This document shows, in pieces, positions 8,621 through 14,575 of a stretch of 16,682 bases of DNA. Each line of letters opens with the position of its first letter. The first letter of the stretch is position 1. The notes beneath the pieces were generated by a model that worked only from the letters and a program-made list of their open reading frames with translations, had not been told where the DNA came from and did no database searches. This DNA is from Candidatus Hermodarchaeota archaeon (GTDB lineage Archaea; Asgardarchaeota; Hermodarchaeia; Hermodarchaeales; Hermodarchaeaceae). Position numbers and translations under genes: made by a program. The stretch lies in NCBI GenBank assembly GCA_016840595.1, contig JAEOSA010000020.1, positions 1 through 16,682 of the forward strand, read 5' to 3'.

Positions 8621-8667
8621 CGCACTTTGCGCGGCGTGTGTAAGCCTTATATGGTGTCGCTCCGAAC
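8621..8667 (+). other. predicted tRNA intron 1 (position 37/38)
   Basis: The 5' splice site after G8620 is supported by a bulge-helix-bulge-like fold. CTTC (8615-8618) pairs with GAAG (8678-8681). A three-base bulge TGC (8619-8621) follows, then GCA (8622-8624) pairs with TGC (8675-8677). Cleavage inside that bulge gives the standard 37/38 position. The 3' boundary at 8667 is inferred only from the requirement for A38 and a TT that completes the anticodon stem. The intron ends with CCGAAC, a copy of the exon sequence at 8610-8615. Confidence 0.4.
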
Positions 8668-8670
8668 ATT

Positions 8671-8692
8671 CGATTGCGAAGCCTAGGTTAGC
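8671..8692 (+). other. predicted tRNA intron 2 (within the anticodon stem, near 40/41)
   Basis: Removing 22 bases here restores the TTCGG 3' strand of the anticodon stem. The boundaries may slide by up to two bases because CG occurs at both ends (8671-8672 and 8693-8694). On the 3' side AGC (8690-8692) is a three-base bulge between GTT/AAC (8687-8689 with 8613-8615) and CGG/CCG (8693-8695 with 8610-8612), as expected near a splice site. I found no perfect four-base central helix for this intron, so it stays a model. Confidence 0.35.
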
Positions 8693-8740
8693 CGGAGGTC
8701 GCGGGTTTGAATCCCGCCGTGCCCACCACTTCTCTAAGGG

Positions 8741-11269
8741 CTATGTCGATTTACTTTTATCATCAAATTTCTTCGCGGCAGTTTCGAAATCTATACCAAA
8801 TCCTGTTTCTTTTGTTAATCGTGGCCTTACCTGCATGAATACTGGGAATCGAGTAGCCTGTCCGACAACAAGAGCTTCGCCTACACTTAGACTCGAGATG
8901 GAAGTGAGAGTCGCCTTTGTAATTTTTTCTGAAGTGGCACGGATGTGATCTAAATCATATGGATTAGTAATCCGAAGAAAGATATTCGTACCACATTGAG
9001 ACAAAACAGTTGTTGACAACCGAACAGGACGCTGTGAAATAATACAGAGCGACAAATTATACTTACGTCCTTCACGCGCCACTGTTTCAAGAATTCCTTT
9101 AGAAAACGCAAGTGCCCGCCGAGCCTCAGGGCAGTTACCAGTAATAAAAGATCTCCCACTTCTTCTGGCAACAAATGACCCGTTTTTGATAGTTATGTCC
9201 CATACTTTTCCTGTGTAGTTCTCTCTGGTAATTTTCCTAATATAAGCAAATTTTCGTTTAAAAGAGACTAATACCTTGAATTGATTATTTTGTGGTACAT
9301 GCTTTTTTACTGCTGATAATCCTAGTCGAAAACATAATTCTTGAAAGTCATCAGCGATTTCTTCATTGTCACCTGCATAGAATGTGATATACCTGTATCC
9401 TCCCTTACTATATGTGATATTTCCATTTCCTTGAACCATTGCATCGAAAAGAATTTTGAGTTGTGATAAAGACGCTTCTTCAAGAAGAATTCTAGGTATT
9501 TTATGCGGTTTCTTTTGGAGCCAAGAATCGATTTCCTTCGATGCTTTACTTTTGAAATAGAAGATATTTTCCCTAGCCCTTTGAAATATTTCATCCGGTC
9601 TATCACGCTTTTGGATGCTAATATCTGGAAATCTTCGTTTAATAACAGTGGTCATCTCAGTTAGTATCTTCTTTTTTGTTTCTGATTGTGAAATTTCATA
9701 GCTGAAATATTTCTTATTGTCAAAATAATGTATGTACCCATCGGTGAGTATCCAACCAAGGATTTTGAGTAAATCGTTATCAATATCGCATTTTGTCCTT
9801 GATTCTATCTTAGCTGTCAGGGGTATTCTTGCACCACTTGGAAGATTTTCTGCATGAACAAATCGTAAATCAGACCAACACCATTTTCGATCACGATCTG
9901 TTGTCCGAATATTGCAAAGGACTCGATGATCCTCTGTTACTAGAGCATCCATGCTCTTTTCGTTAGCTAGTTTTATCAATTCCCCGTCATGATCTCGGAC
10001 AATAATTCTTTTGATTTCGGTTAATTCCATTTTTTCAGATTCAGTGTTATAAGAATATGCTAATTCTCCGATTTTTAGGTCAGTATATTTCTTCCAACCT
10101 TCTTTAGTTAATATCTCAGTATCTTCACTCAAACAGAATTGGTGGGCCTCTTCGAGAAACACAATGGTGGGGGGAATTGCTCCATCCCTTCGCAGGTCAA
10201 ACAAATACCGAAGAATCGCGTCAACGATAATCTGCTTCTTTTGTAAACTCACGGTTTCACTCAGATCAAGAATGACCGCTTGTCCAGGTTTCATCAGTTT
10301 TGACCAATCAGGCGTTGGCGTTTTCCCGAAAAGCCGAAGACTTTGAAGGTTATCTAACCATCCTAGCAGAGCGTCACGGGTTCTCACATTTATCGAAGGA
10401 TCCTGTTCGAGGGCCGTGATTATATCTCCGATATCGTAGGGTTTTCCTTTTCGTGTGCTTCTAAGGGTGCGGATAATCCGAGTAAGCTCTCGAACCTGAA
10501 TAGTACCCATATCTGGGGCATAGGTAGCAAATGCTTTGGCACTCATTCGGGGTGTAGCAATTTCAACTAATGGACTTTGAATCACTGTTATTTGGTCTTC
10601 AAACCCTTTTCCCTTTGCTCCACGCGATTCTGCTAGCCCAGTATATTCACCATGCACATCAATCACAAGCAACGCTGGACGACCTTGACTGGATTTTCGT
10701 GCAAGCAGTTCTTCCAACATTACAGATGCAGCATAACTTTTGCCTGCTCCACTCATCGCAAGAAGTGCTACGTGTTTTTGATACATCTTCGTCAAATCAA
10801 AGGTTGCAGGAATATTATGGAACAACAACTGTCCGAGATGAACCCCATCTTTAGTAAAACCAAGAAATTCACCTAGAATCTTTGTATCTGGGGTCTTTAC
10901 CTGCGTGCCAGGTGATGGAGGATAAGTAATTCTTCGAACTTGCCCGTTTTCGAATATACCAAGGGGCTTAGCCTCTGCTAGCACATATTCCCATCGATCT
11001 ATTGGAAAAATCGCGTTGAAAGCCTTCCCTGAGCGTGTGAACTCATGCACCGCATCAATTTGTGCAAAATATCGGTTTGTCTTGTAAACTTGCTCAATAT
11101 GAGCAAACACTGTACCTTCCTCGGTCTCCATAGAGACATATTGTCCAACATGAACTGGGATGTGTTTATCCGATGGGGCGTCATTGCGTTTTCCAATGAC
11201 AAAGGACACATTTTCCGTTGAGGGGCCATTTTCTGTGCAAACGACGGTTCCAATAGTTTCTTGTTTCAT
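8741..11269 (-). CDS. herA: HerA DNA translocase/helicase, interrupted by an intein
   Basis: HerA is a hexameric FtsK/VirB4-like ATPase that pumps DNA and works with NurA in end resection for homologous recombination. The 842-residue precursor consists of a 378-aa N-extein, a 334-aa intein (379-712) and a 130-aa C-extein, so spliced HerA is 508 aa, the normal size. The N-terminal beta-barrel (HAS) domain covers about 1-150. Walker A is MSGAGKS (172-178, K177). Walker B is TIVFLEEAH (368-376). After the intein, SQRP (745-748) and the arginine region FLRITNPYDLDH (764-775) follow. The ATPase site is split by the intein, so splicing is required for activity. The ATG start has GGATGA a few bases upstream. 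nurA lies 29 bases upstream on the same strand, forming an operon. The stop lies 12 bases from the 3' end of the convergent tRNA. Confidence 0.95.
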   Translation of the reverse strand: MKQETIGTVVCTENGPSTENVSFVIGKRNDAPSDKHIPVHVGQYVSMETEEGTVFAHIEQVYKTNRYFAQIDAVHEFTRSGKAFNAIFPIDRWEYVLAEAKPLGIFENGQVRRITYPPSPGTQVKTPDTKILGEFLGFTKDGVHLGQLLFHNIPATFDLTKMYQKHVALLAMSGAGKSYAASVMLEELLARKSSQGRPALLVIDVHGEYTGLAESRGAKGKGFEDQITVIQSPLVEIATPRMSAKAFATYAPDMGTIQVRELTRIIRTLRSTRKGKPYDIGDIITALEQDPSINVRTRDALLGWLDNLQSLRLFGKTPTPDWSKLMKPGQAVILDLSETVSLQKKQIIVDAILRYLFDLRRDGAIPPTIVFLEEAHQFCLSEDTEILTKEGWKKYTDLKIGELAYSYNTESEKMELTEIKRIIVRDHDGELIKLANEKSMDALVTEDHRVLCNIRTTDRDRKWCWSDLRFVHAENLPSGARIPLTAKIESRTKCDIDNDLLKILGWILTDGYIHYFDNKKYFSYEISQSETKKKILTEMTTVIKRRFPDISIQKRDRPDEIFQRARENIFYFKSKASKEIDSWLQKKPHKIPRILLEEASLSQLKILFDAMVQGNGNITYSKGGYRYITFYAGDNEEIADDFQELCFRLGLSAVKKHVPQNNQFKVLVSFKRKFAYIRKITRENYTGKVWDITIKNGSFVARRSGRSFITGNCPEARRALAFSKGILETVAREGRKYNLSLCIISQRPVRLSTTVLSQCGTNIFLRITNPYDLDHIRATSEKITKATLTSISSLSVGEALVVGQATRFPVFMQVRPRLTKETGFGIDFETAAKKFDDKSKST
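9134..10135 (-). mobile_element. intein with LAGLIDADG homing endonuclease domain in HerA
   Basis: The intein starts at Cys379 (CLSEDTEILTKEGWKK, block A), directly after EEAHQF of HerA Walker B, and ends at N712 before +1 Cys713 (C-extein CPEARRA). Block B is LVTEDH with T445 and H448. Block F is VWDITIKNG (689-697) and block G is FITGN. The penultimate residue is G711 rather than the common His. The central part is a LAGLIDADG endonuclease: first motif ILGWILTDGYI (503-513, D510), second motif LFDAMVQGNGN (607-617), where the expected catalytic Asp is N615. The endonuclease may therefore be a nickase or inactive, while splicing residues remain. The insert looks more A+T-rich than the surrounding herA. 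Confidence 0.93.
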
Positions 11270-11298
11270 TCAAGTTTCATCCTACAATCATATCATTT

Positions 11299-12477
11299 CT
11301 ACTGAAAAGGCATTCTTTCACGGCGTAATTTCAATACACTCTCCGGATAACCAATCCGGTTCGTCAGTTGATTCAAGAGGAATTCTAGATCACGCTCGAT
11401 TAACCGGGCTTGTGAATCTGCATCAATTAATACAGAAGGAAGGGCGAACTCCTCGTTATCAGAAGACATAGGAAGCAGCATTGCCCCAATTTTTTCAATT
11501 ATACTCTTTGGGTTATTAGACCCTGTAAATACCTCAACATGGAGTGGGTAATCATATTCAGCAGTTCGTAAGTAAAAACACACAAGTCCATTTTCCTGTT
11601 GGTTGAGGGCTTCACCTTCAACCCTATTTTCGATATTAGTATTGTCTAGTCGCAGTATGGGTGATCGTTCACCGACATCGAGAATTCGGAAAAAGAAGTC
11701 TGAGTCATAACTAAGCTGCAATACAGAGCGATAATCCAATTGAAGCATTGGTTCCAACTCAGGATGTCGAGTAATCAGATGAGGGAGTATCTCACCGAGA
11801 ATGTGAATAAACCGTTGACTTCTACTGTCTTTCACAACACCCGCTAGGAGTGTCCCAGTTTCCTCGGTTTTTGTGTACAGTTTTTCGAATAATTCGATAA
11901 TTTCGCCGTACTTTCTTGAAAATATGGATTGTTGCGATGGTCGATCATTAAGATGGGGTCTTAGCGAGCCATCCAGTAATAACAACTCAGCAGGGTGGTG
12001 ATCTTGTACTCGGATTGCCAATTCCAGTTCACCTTTCAGTCGTTCAAGTGATCCATTAAGCTCTGCTTCTCGTCGAGATATTGGAGTTAGTTCTGCTTTC
12101 ACAGTTGGCAGCGTAGTTTTTTCAGGAAAATAAATTGCAGAAACCCGATTAGAAGGTGTATATTCAAAAATGGTAGCATTAGCCCGAGTTATAACTAATT
12201 CCACACCACGCAATGTATTTTTTAACAGTCCACCATCTACACCACACACGCGGAGACCGCTTAATTCCGTAGGAGTAACTTGACGTGCTAAATGATTATC
12301 AACAATGTATCGCTGAGCAAGCGGGAAGTCCGTTAGGAGATCAATCTTGTGGCGTTCACTTCGAAGAATAGAAGCAAAGGAATTTCTTTTCTCTTCTAAC
12401 ATTTGGATTTGTTGGACAATTTTTTCTAATGTCTCATCCAACGCCCATAACTCGCGAATAGTCTTCATTCCTATCAT
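11299..12477 (-). CDS. nurA: NurA 5'-3' nuclease
   Basis: NurA is a dimeric, RNase H-fold nuclease that docks onto HerA and degrades the 5' strand at DNA ends, next to Mre11-Rad50 in archaea. Conserved acidic motifs are visible in the 392 residues: CGVDGG (78-83, D81), LLLLDGSL (165-172, D169), the GVVKDSRS segment (213-220) and VLIDADSQARL (349-359, D352). Residues about 10-45 are helical and charged, as expected for the N-terminal coiled region. The start is ATG at 12477; an in-frame ATG four codons in (MKTIREL) is an alternative. No strong ribosome binding site is seen. It is first in an operon with herA. A 14-bp palindrome sits 25 bases upstream. Confidence 0.92.
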   Translation of the reverse strand: MIGMKTIRELWALDETLEKIVQQIQMLEEKRNSFASILRSERHKIDLLTDFPLAQRYIVDNHLARQVTPTELSGLRVCGVDGGLLKNTLRGVELVITRANATIFEYTPSNRVSAIYFPEKTTLPTVKAELTPISRREAELNGSLERLKGELELAIRVQDHHPAELLLLDGSLRPHLNDRPSQQSIFSRKYGEIIELFEKLYTKTEETGTLLAGVVKDSRSQRFIHILGEILPHLITRHPELEPMLQLDYRSVLQLSYDSDFFFRILDVGERSPILRLDNTNIENRVEGEALNQQENGLVCFYLRTAEYDYPLHVEVFTGSNNPKSIIEKIGAMLLPMSSDNEEFALPSVLIDADSQARLIERDLEFLLNQLTNRIGYPESVLKLRRERMPFQ

Positions 12478-12501
12478 CCAAACTGAGCTTTTCTAAGCTA
12501 G

Positions 12502-12515
12502 TTCCAAGCTTGGAA
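12502..12515. promoter_or_regulatory. palindrome in the nurA-herA promoter region
   Basis: TTCCAAGCTTGGAA is a perfect 14-bp palindrome 25-38 bases upstream of the nurA start. It abuts the TATA-like TTTTAATT on the minus strand (about 12514-12521), and a further CCAAG half-site follows upstream of that. The position suits an operator or promoter element. No known regulator is recognised. Confidence 0.35.
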
Positions 12516-12573
12516 TTAAAACTTGGTATAACGTTAGGTTATCGAGAACAGTGTAAATCCACAATTTTCATTT

Positions 12574-12700
12574 GATTCTATCACCGATTTGCATCAAACG
12601 GTCACCGAATCTGGGTGTAACCCCACACCCTCTATCCCGTCCACCTCGAAGGCTTCCGGGACTGCTTTTCGTCCAATATTATATGTGCCATTCACATCTG
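12574..12700 (-). ncRNA. candidate omega RNA (reRNA) at the 3' end of tnpB
   Basis: TnpB nucleases use an RNA transcribed across the 3' end of their gene into the element's right end. Two adjacent stem-loops lie here. GGGTGT/ACACCC with a six-base loop is at 12613-12630. GATTC/GAATC plus ACCG/CGGT with a symmetrical 4/4 internal loop and a 12-base loop is at 12574-12611 and spans the tnpB stop codon. The guide would lie just beyond 12574 if the element ends there. The upstream limit is a guess, and the element end is not proven. Confidence 0.35.
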
Positions 12701-13781
12701 CATTCATGATGACCCCATTGGAAGTCTGGAACAATCCCCGACACACACGTTTGCCTACATAGGTTTGATGGTGCTTGATTTCTTCCCCATCAATGAAACT
12801 CACCTTCGAAGTGTGTCCTTCATCTATCATAATTACCTCAATTCCCACAATTGCTGCTTTGTAATGGATTTTCTGCACTAGCTTCAAAAATGGCACACTT
12901 ACGAAATTTTGGTTGTTCCGTTGGCCCAACCCACTACACTGTTTCCACATTTTATTATAACCAATAACAATGGTTCCGAAATCATTAACTAGGCAATACT
13001 CGATAACTCGTCGTGACACCTTATGAAAGACATCTGCAATTTTATTCGTTCGTTTCAATTGCAGGCGCTGGATTCGTCGCGTTTGACTTGTCAGACCCTG
13101 TTGTGCGCTGAGGGATGTGAGTCGTGCTCTTTCCTTATTATAGAATTGATTAACCGATTTTATAACCCCGCCTTTAACGCGCCAAGGAACTAACCCTGCG
13201 TTGTTGACCACAGTTACGAGATTATTCAATCCTAAATCAATACTAACGACACGATGTTTATCCAATGTCAGATTAACTGGCTTTTTCTCATAGATAATCA
13301 CCAATATGTAATGATTTCCCCGTGGGACAAGTCGGATTTGGTGGAACATTACTGCGATACGGGTCTTGATGGGTGGCAACCGAGTTTTTTTCGGGAAACA
13401 AACGAATCCTGCTTTGATGCGACACTGCTGGTTAGTGAAAATTACGAGAATTTCGCCATTTTTGGGTTTGTATCGTGGTATCCGGGGGCGGCCTAGAAAC
13501 CTACTAGGATGTGCTTGCCATTCCTTGATCGCTTTGAAAAACGCTTTCCAGTTCTTATCGACGAGTCGAAGCACCTGTTGGGCTGTCTGGATTGGGAGGT
13601 GTTGGTACGGTTGGGTTGTTTTTAGAAGGTCATACAACTCCCGATATCGTATCCAGCGCCCTTCATGGATGAAGGCCTGACGGATATGGTAATTGGCTAA
13701 GTTGTAGAGATTCTTCGCTAGGTGACAGAGCTGGGAGAGGAGTGGAGAGGGTCGGATTTGTATGCGTTCGGTAATGTACGT
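12594..13781 (-). CDS. tnpB: TnpB-like RNA-guided nuclease, solitary (IS1341-type), start codon in doubt
   Basis: TnpB proteins of the IS200/IS605 group are RNA-guided DNA nucleases related to Cas12. The frame is open from 13817 and encodes a typical TnpB N-terminus (TERIQIRPSPLL, then LAKNLYNLANYHIRQ) but contains no ATG, GTG or TTG until a TTG at 13637. An ACG at 13779-13781 sits 6-7 bases after a GGAGGA ribosome binding site and is the likely original start; from it the protein has 395 residues, a normal TnpB length. Numbered from the TTG at 13637 (347 aa): RuvC-I SIDLGLNN (D134), RuvC-II IVIGYNKMW with G226 where many TnpBs have Glu, E273 in MIDEGHTS, and RuvC-III NADVNGTYN (D314). The zinc-ribbon cysteines are missing. 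There is no tnpA nearby. Protein from the TTG alone would lack about 48 N-terminal residues. Confidence 0.85.
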   Translation of the reverse strand, partial: TYITERIQIRPSPLLSQLCHLAKNLYNLANYHIRQAFIHEGRWIRYRELYDLLKTTQPYQHLPIQTAQQVLRLVDKNWKAFFKAIKEWQAHPSRFLGRPRIPRYKPKNGEILVIFTNQQCRIKAGFVCFPKKTRLPPIKTRIAVMFHQIRLVPRGNHYILVIIYEKKPVNLTLDKHRVVSIDLGLNNLVTVVNNAGLVPWRVKGGVIKSVNQFYNKERARLTSLSAQQGLTSQTRRIQRLQLKRTNKIADVFHKVSRRVIEYCLVNDFGTIVIGYNKMWKQCSGLGQRNNQNFVSVPFLKLVQKIHYKAAIVGIEVIMIDEGHTSKVSFIDGEEIKHHQTYVGKRVCRGLFQTSNGVIMNADVNGTYNIGRKAVPEAFEVDGIEGVGLHPDSVTV

Positions 13782-14002
13782 GTGACGTCCTCCTGTGGGA
13801 TGAATGGTAGATTTAAGCTATTGTGTTTAGGTTGCCACTGGGCACTAAGAAAATAATAACAGGGAATTTTAAAGAAGAGGGAGAGCGGGGGATAAGTAGT
13901 TTTGTGCGATAGTCAAGGCATCCTTCTTTGTTACCTTTATGTACTAGTTCTCTTCGAAAATATCGAATACTACCAAATAATACAAGACTATAAAAGATAC
14001 CA
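13782..14002. other. non-coding stretch between tnpB and the HD-domain gene
   Basis: About 220 bases that probably contain the left end of the TnpB element and the promoter of the HD gene. GGAGGA at 13788-13793 (minus strand) is the ribosome binding site of tnpB. An AT-rich element near 13955-13963 is a possible TATA box for the HD gene. An antisense open frame across this stretch has no recognisable domain. I see no terminal inverted repeats. Confidence 0.4.
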
Positions 14003-14569
14003 ATGCCGGAAATCAAACCTTCTCTAAAACAGGCGCAAATCTTTCTGAAGCAACACATCCACAGGTACAACATAATAAGACACAGTGAGGCCACGAAGCA
14101 AAAGGCTGTACAAATCGCTCATCTCATTGCTCCAAAAGAATCTGTAAACATACAAATGATTGAACTTGGAGCTTTACTCCATGATATTGGTCGAACACGA
14201 ACACATGATATTACACATGGGTATGTTGGAGGGCAACTACTGCATCAAAATGGTTATCCATCAAGCGTAGTGAAAATCGTTGAACGACACGTTCTTGGTG
14301 GGTTCACACCGCAAGAGGCTCTTTTGGTGGGGCTTCCTAAACGCGATTTTGTACCGCACTCTTGGGAAGAGATCATTGTATGTGTAGCTGACAAATTGGG
14401 GTCCTATGAATGGAACGGCATCAATCAACCACAAAAATGGTTATCAAAAATGGATGTTCGTTTCGCGCAACTTCAGAAACGGTATGACGTTAGTGCACCA
14501 TATCGGGCGTCTATGCAACGTGCTAGGAAATTCGCTCGTATGTTAGTCAATCTTGCTACACACGACTAA
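14003..14569 (+). CDS. HD/HDIG-domain metal-dependent hydrolase, archaeal TIGR00295-like
   Basis: An HD-superfamily phosphohydrolase of 188 aa. The metal ligands are visible in order: H27 (RHSEATKQKA), H60-D61 (LLHDIGR), H72 in HDITHG, H96 in VERHVLGG and D130 in CVADKLGS. The pattern HDIGR followed by THDITHG is typical of a small archaeal HDIG family of unknown substrate; nucleotides or phosphoesters are the usual targets of HD enzymes. It stands between the TnpB element and the membrane kinase gene, convergent with the latter, 6 bases apart. No Shine-Dalgarno is seen, so it may be leaderless. Confidence 0.85.
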   Translation: MPEIKPSLKQAQIFLKQHIHRYNIIRHSEATKQKAVQIAHLIAPKESVNIQMIELGALLHDIGRTRTHDITHGYVGGQLLHQNGYPSSVVKIVERHVLGGFTPQEALLVGLPKRDFVPHSWEEIIVCVADKLGSYEWNGINQPQKWLSKMDVRFAQLQKRYDVSAPYRASMQRARKFARMLVNLATHD

Positions 14570-14575
14570 CGTCTT

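Larger units (their letters stand above)
8583..8728 (+). tRNA. tRNA-Arg(UCU), intron-containing, CCA encoded
   Basis: The acceptor stem is perfect: GGGCACG (8583-8589) pairs with CGTGCCC (8718-8724), followed by discriminator A and an encoded CCA (8726-8728). The T stem GCGGG/CCCGC (8701-8705, 8713-8717) closes the loop TTTGAAT, and the variable loop is AGGTC (8696-8700). The D stem is GCTT/GAGC (8592-8595, 8605-8608). The 5' half then reads CCGAA-CTTCTG (8610-8620): five stem bases, C32, U33, anticodon UCU (8617-8619), and G at 37. This matches archaeal tRNA-Arg(UCU) in context. The gene is about 70 bases longer than a mature tRNA, so the anticodon arm is interrupted. The best fit is 8583-8620 + 8668-8670 + 8693-8728, which gives 77 nt with CCA and a perfect CCGAA/TTCGG stem. 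G37 is unusual for a tRNA reading A-starting codons. The existence and type of the tRNA are firm; exact splice sites are not. Confidence 0.85.

Noticed and set aside
8621..8683. Single-intron model for the tRNA using the CTTC/GAAG helix on both sides
   Set aside because: It leaves a 23-nt anticodon arm, 6 bases too long, and no outer helix next to the CCT bulge. Only its 5' splice site was kept.
8682..8687. CCTAGG palindrome inside the tRNA gene as a possible integration site
   Set aside because: It is a six-base palindrome within the predicted intron; no integrase gene or duplicated tRNA end is present in the window.
10136..11269. herA N-terminal part as a separate truncated gene
   Set aside because: The frame is continuous through the intein, and both exteins together give a complete HerA with all motifs.
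13989..13996. TATAAAAG just upstream of the HD-domain gene, a near-perfect TATA box
   Set aside because: It is only 7 bases before the ATG; transcription from it would begin inside the gene with no nearby in-frame start. The element near 13955-13963 is better placed.
13813..14094. 93-codon minus-strand open frame between tnpB and the HD gene
   Set aside because: It overlaps the start of the well-supported HD gene in antisense, has no recognisable domain and has a cysteine-rich, low-quality composition.
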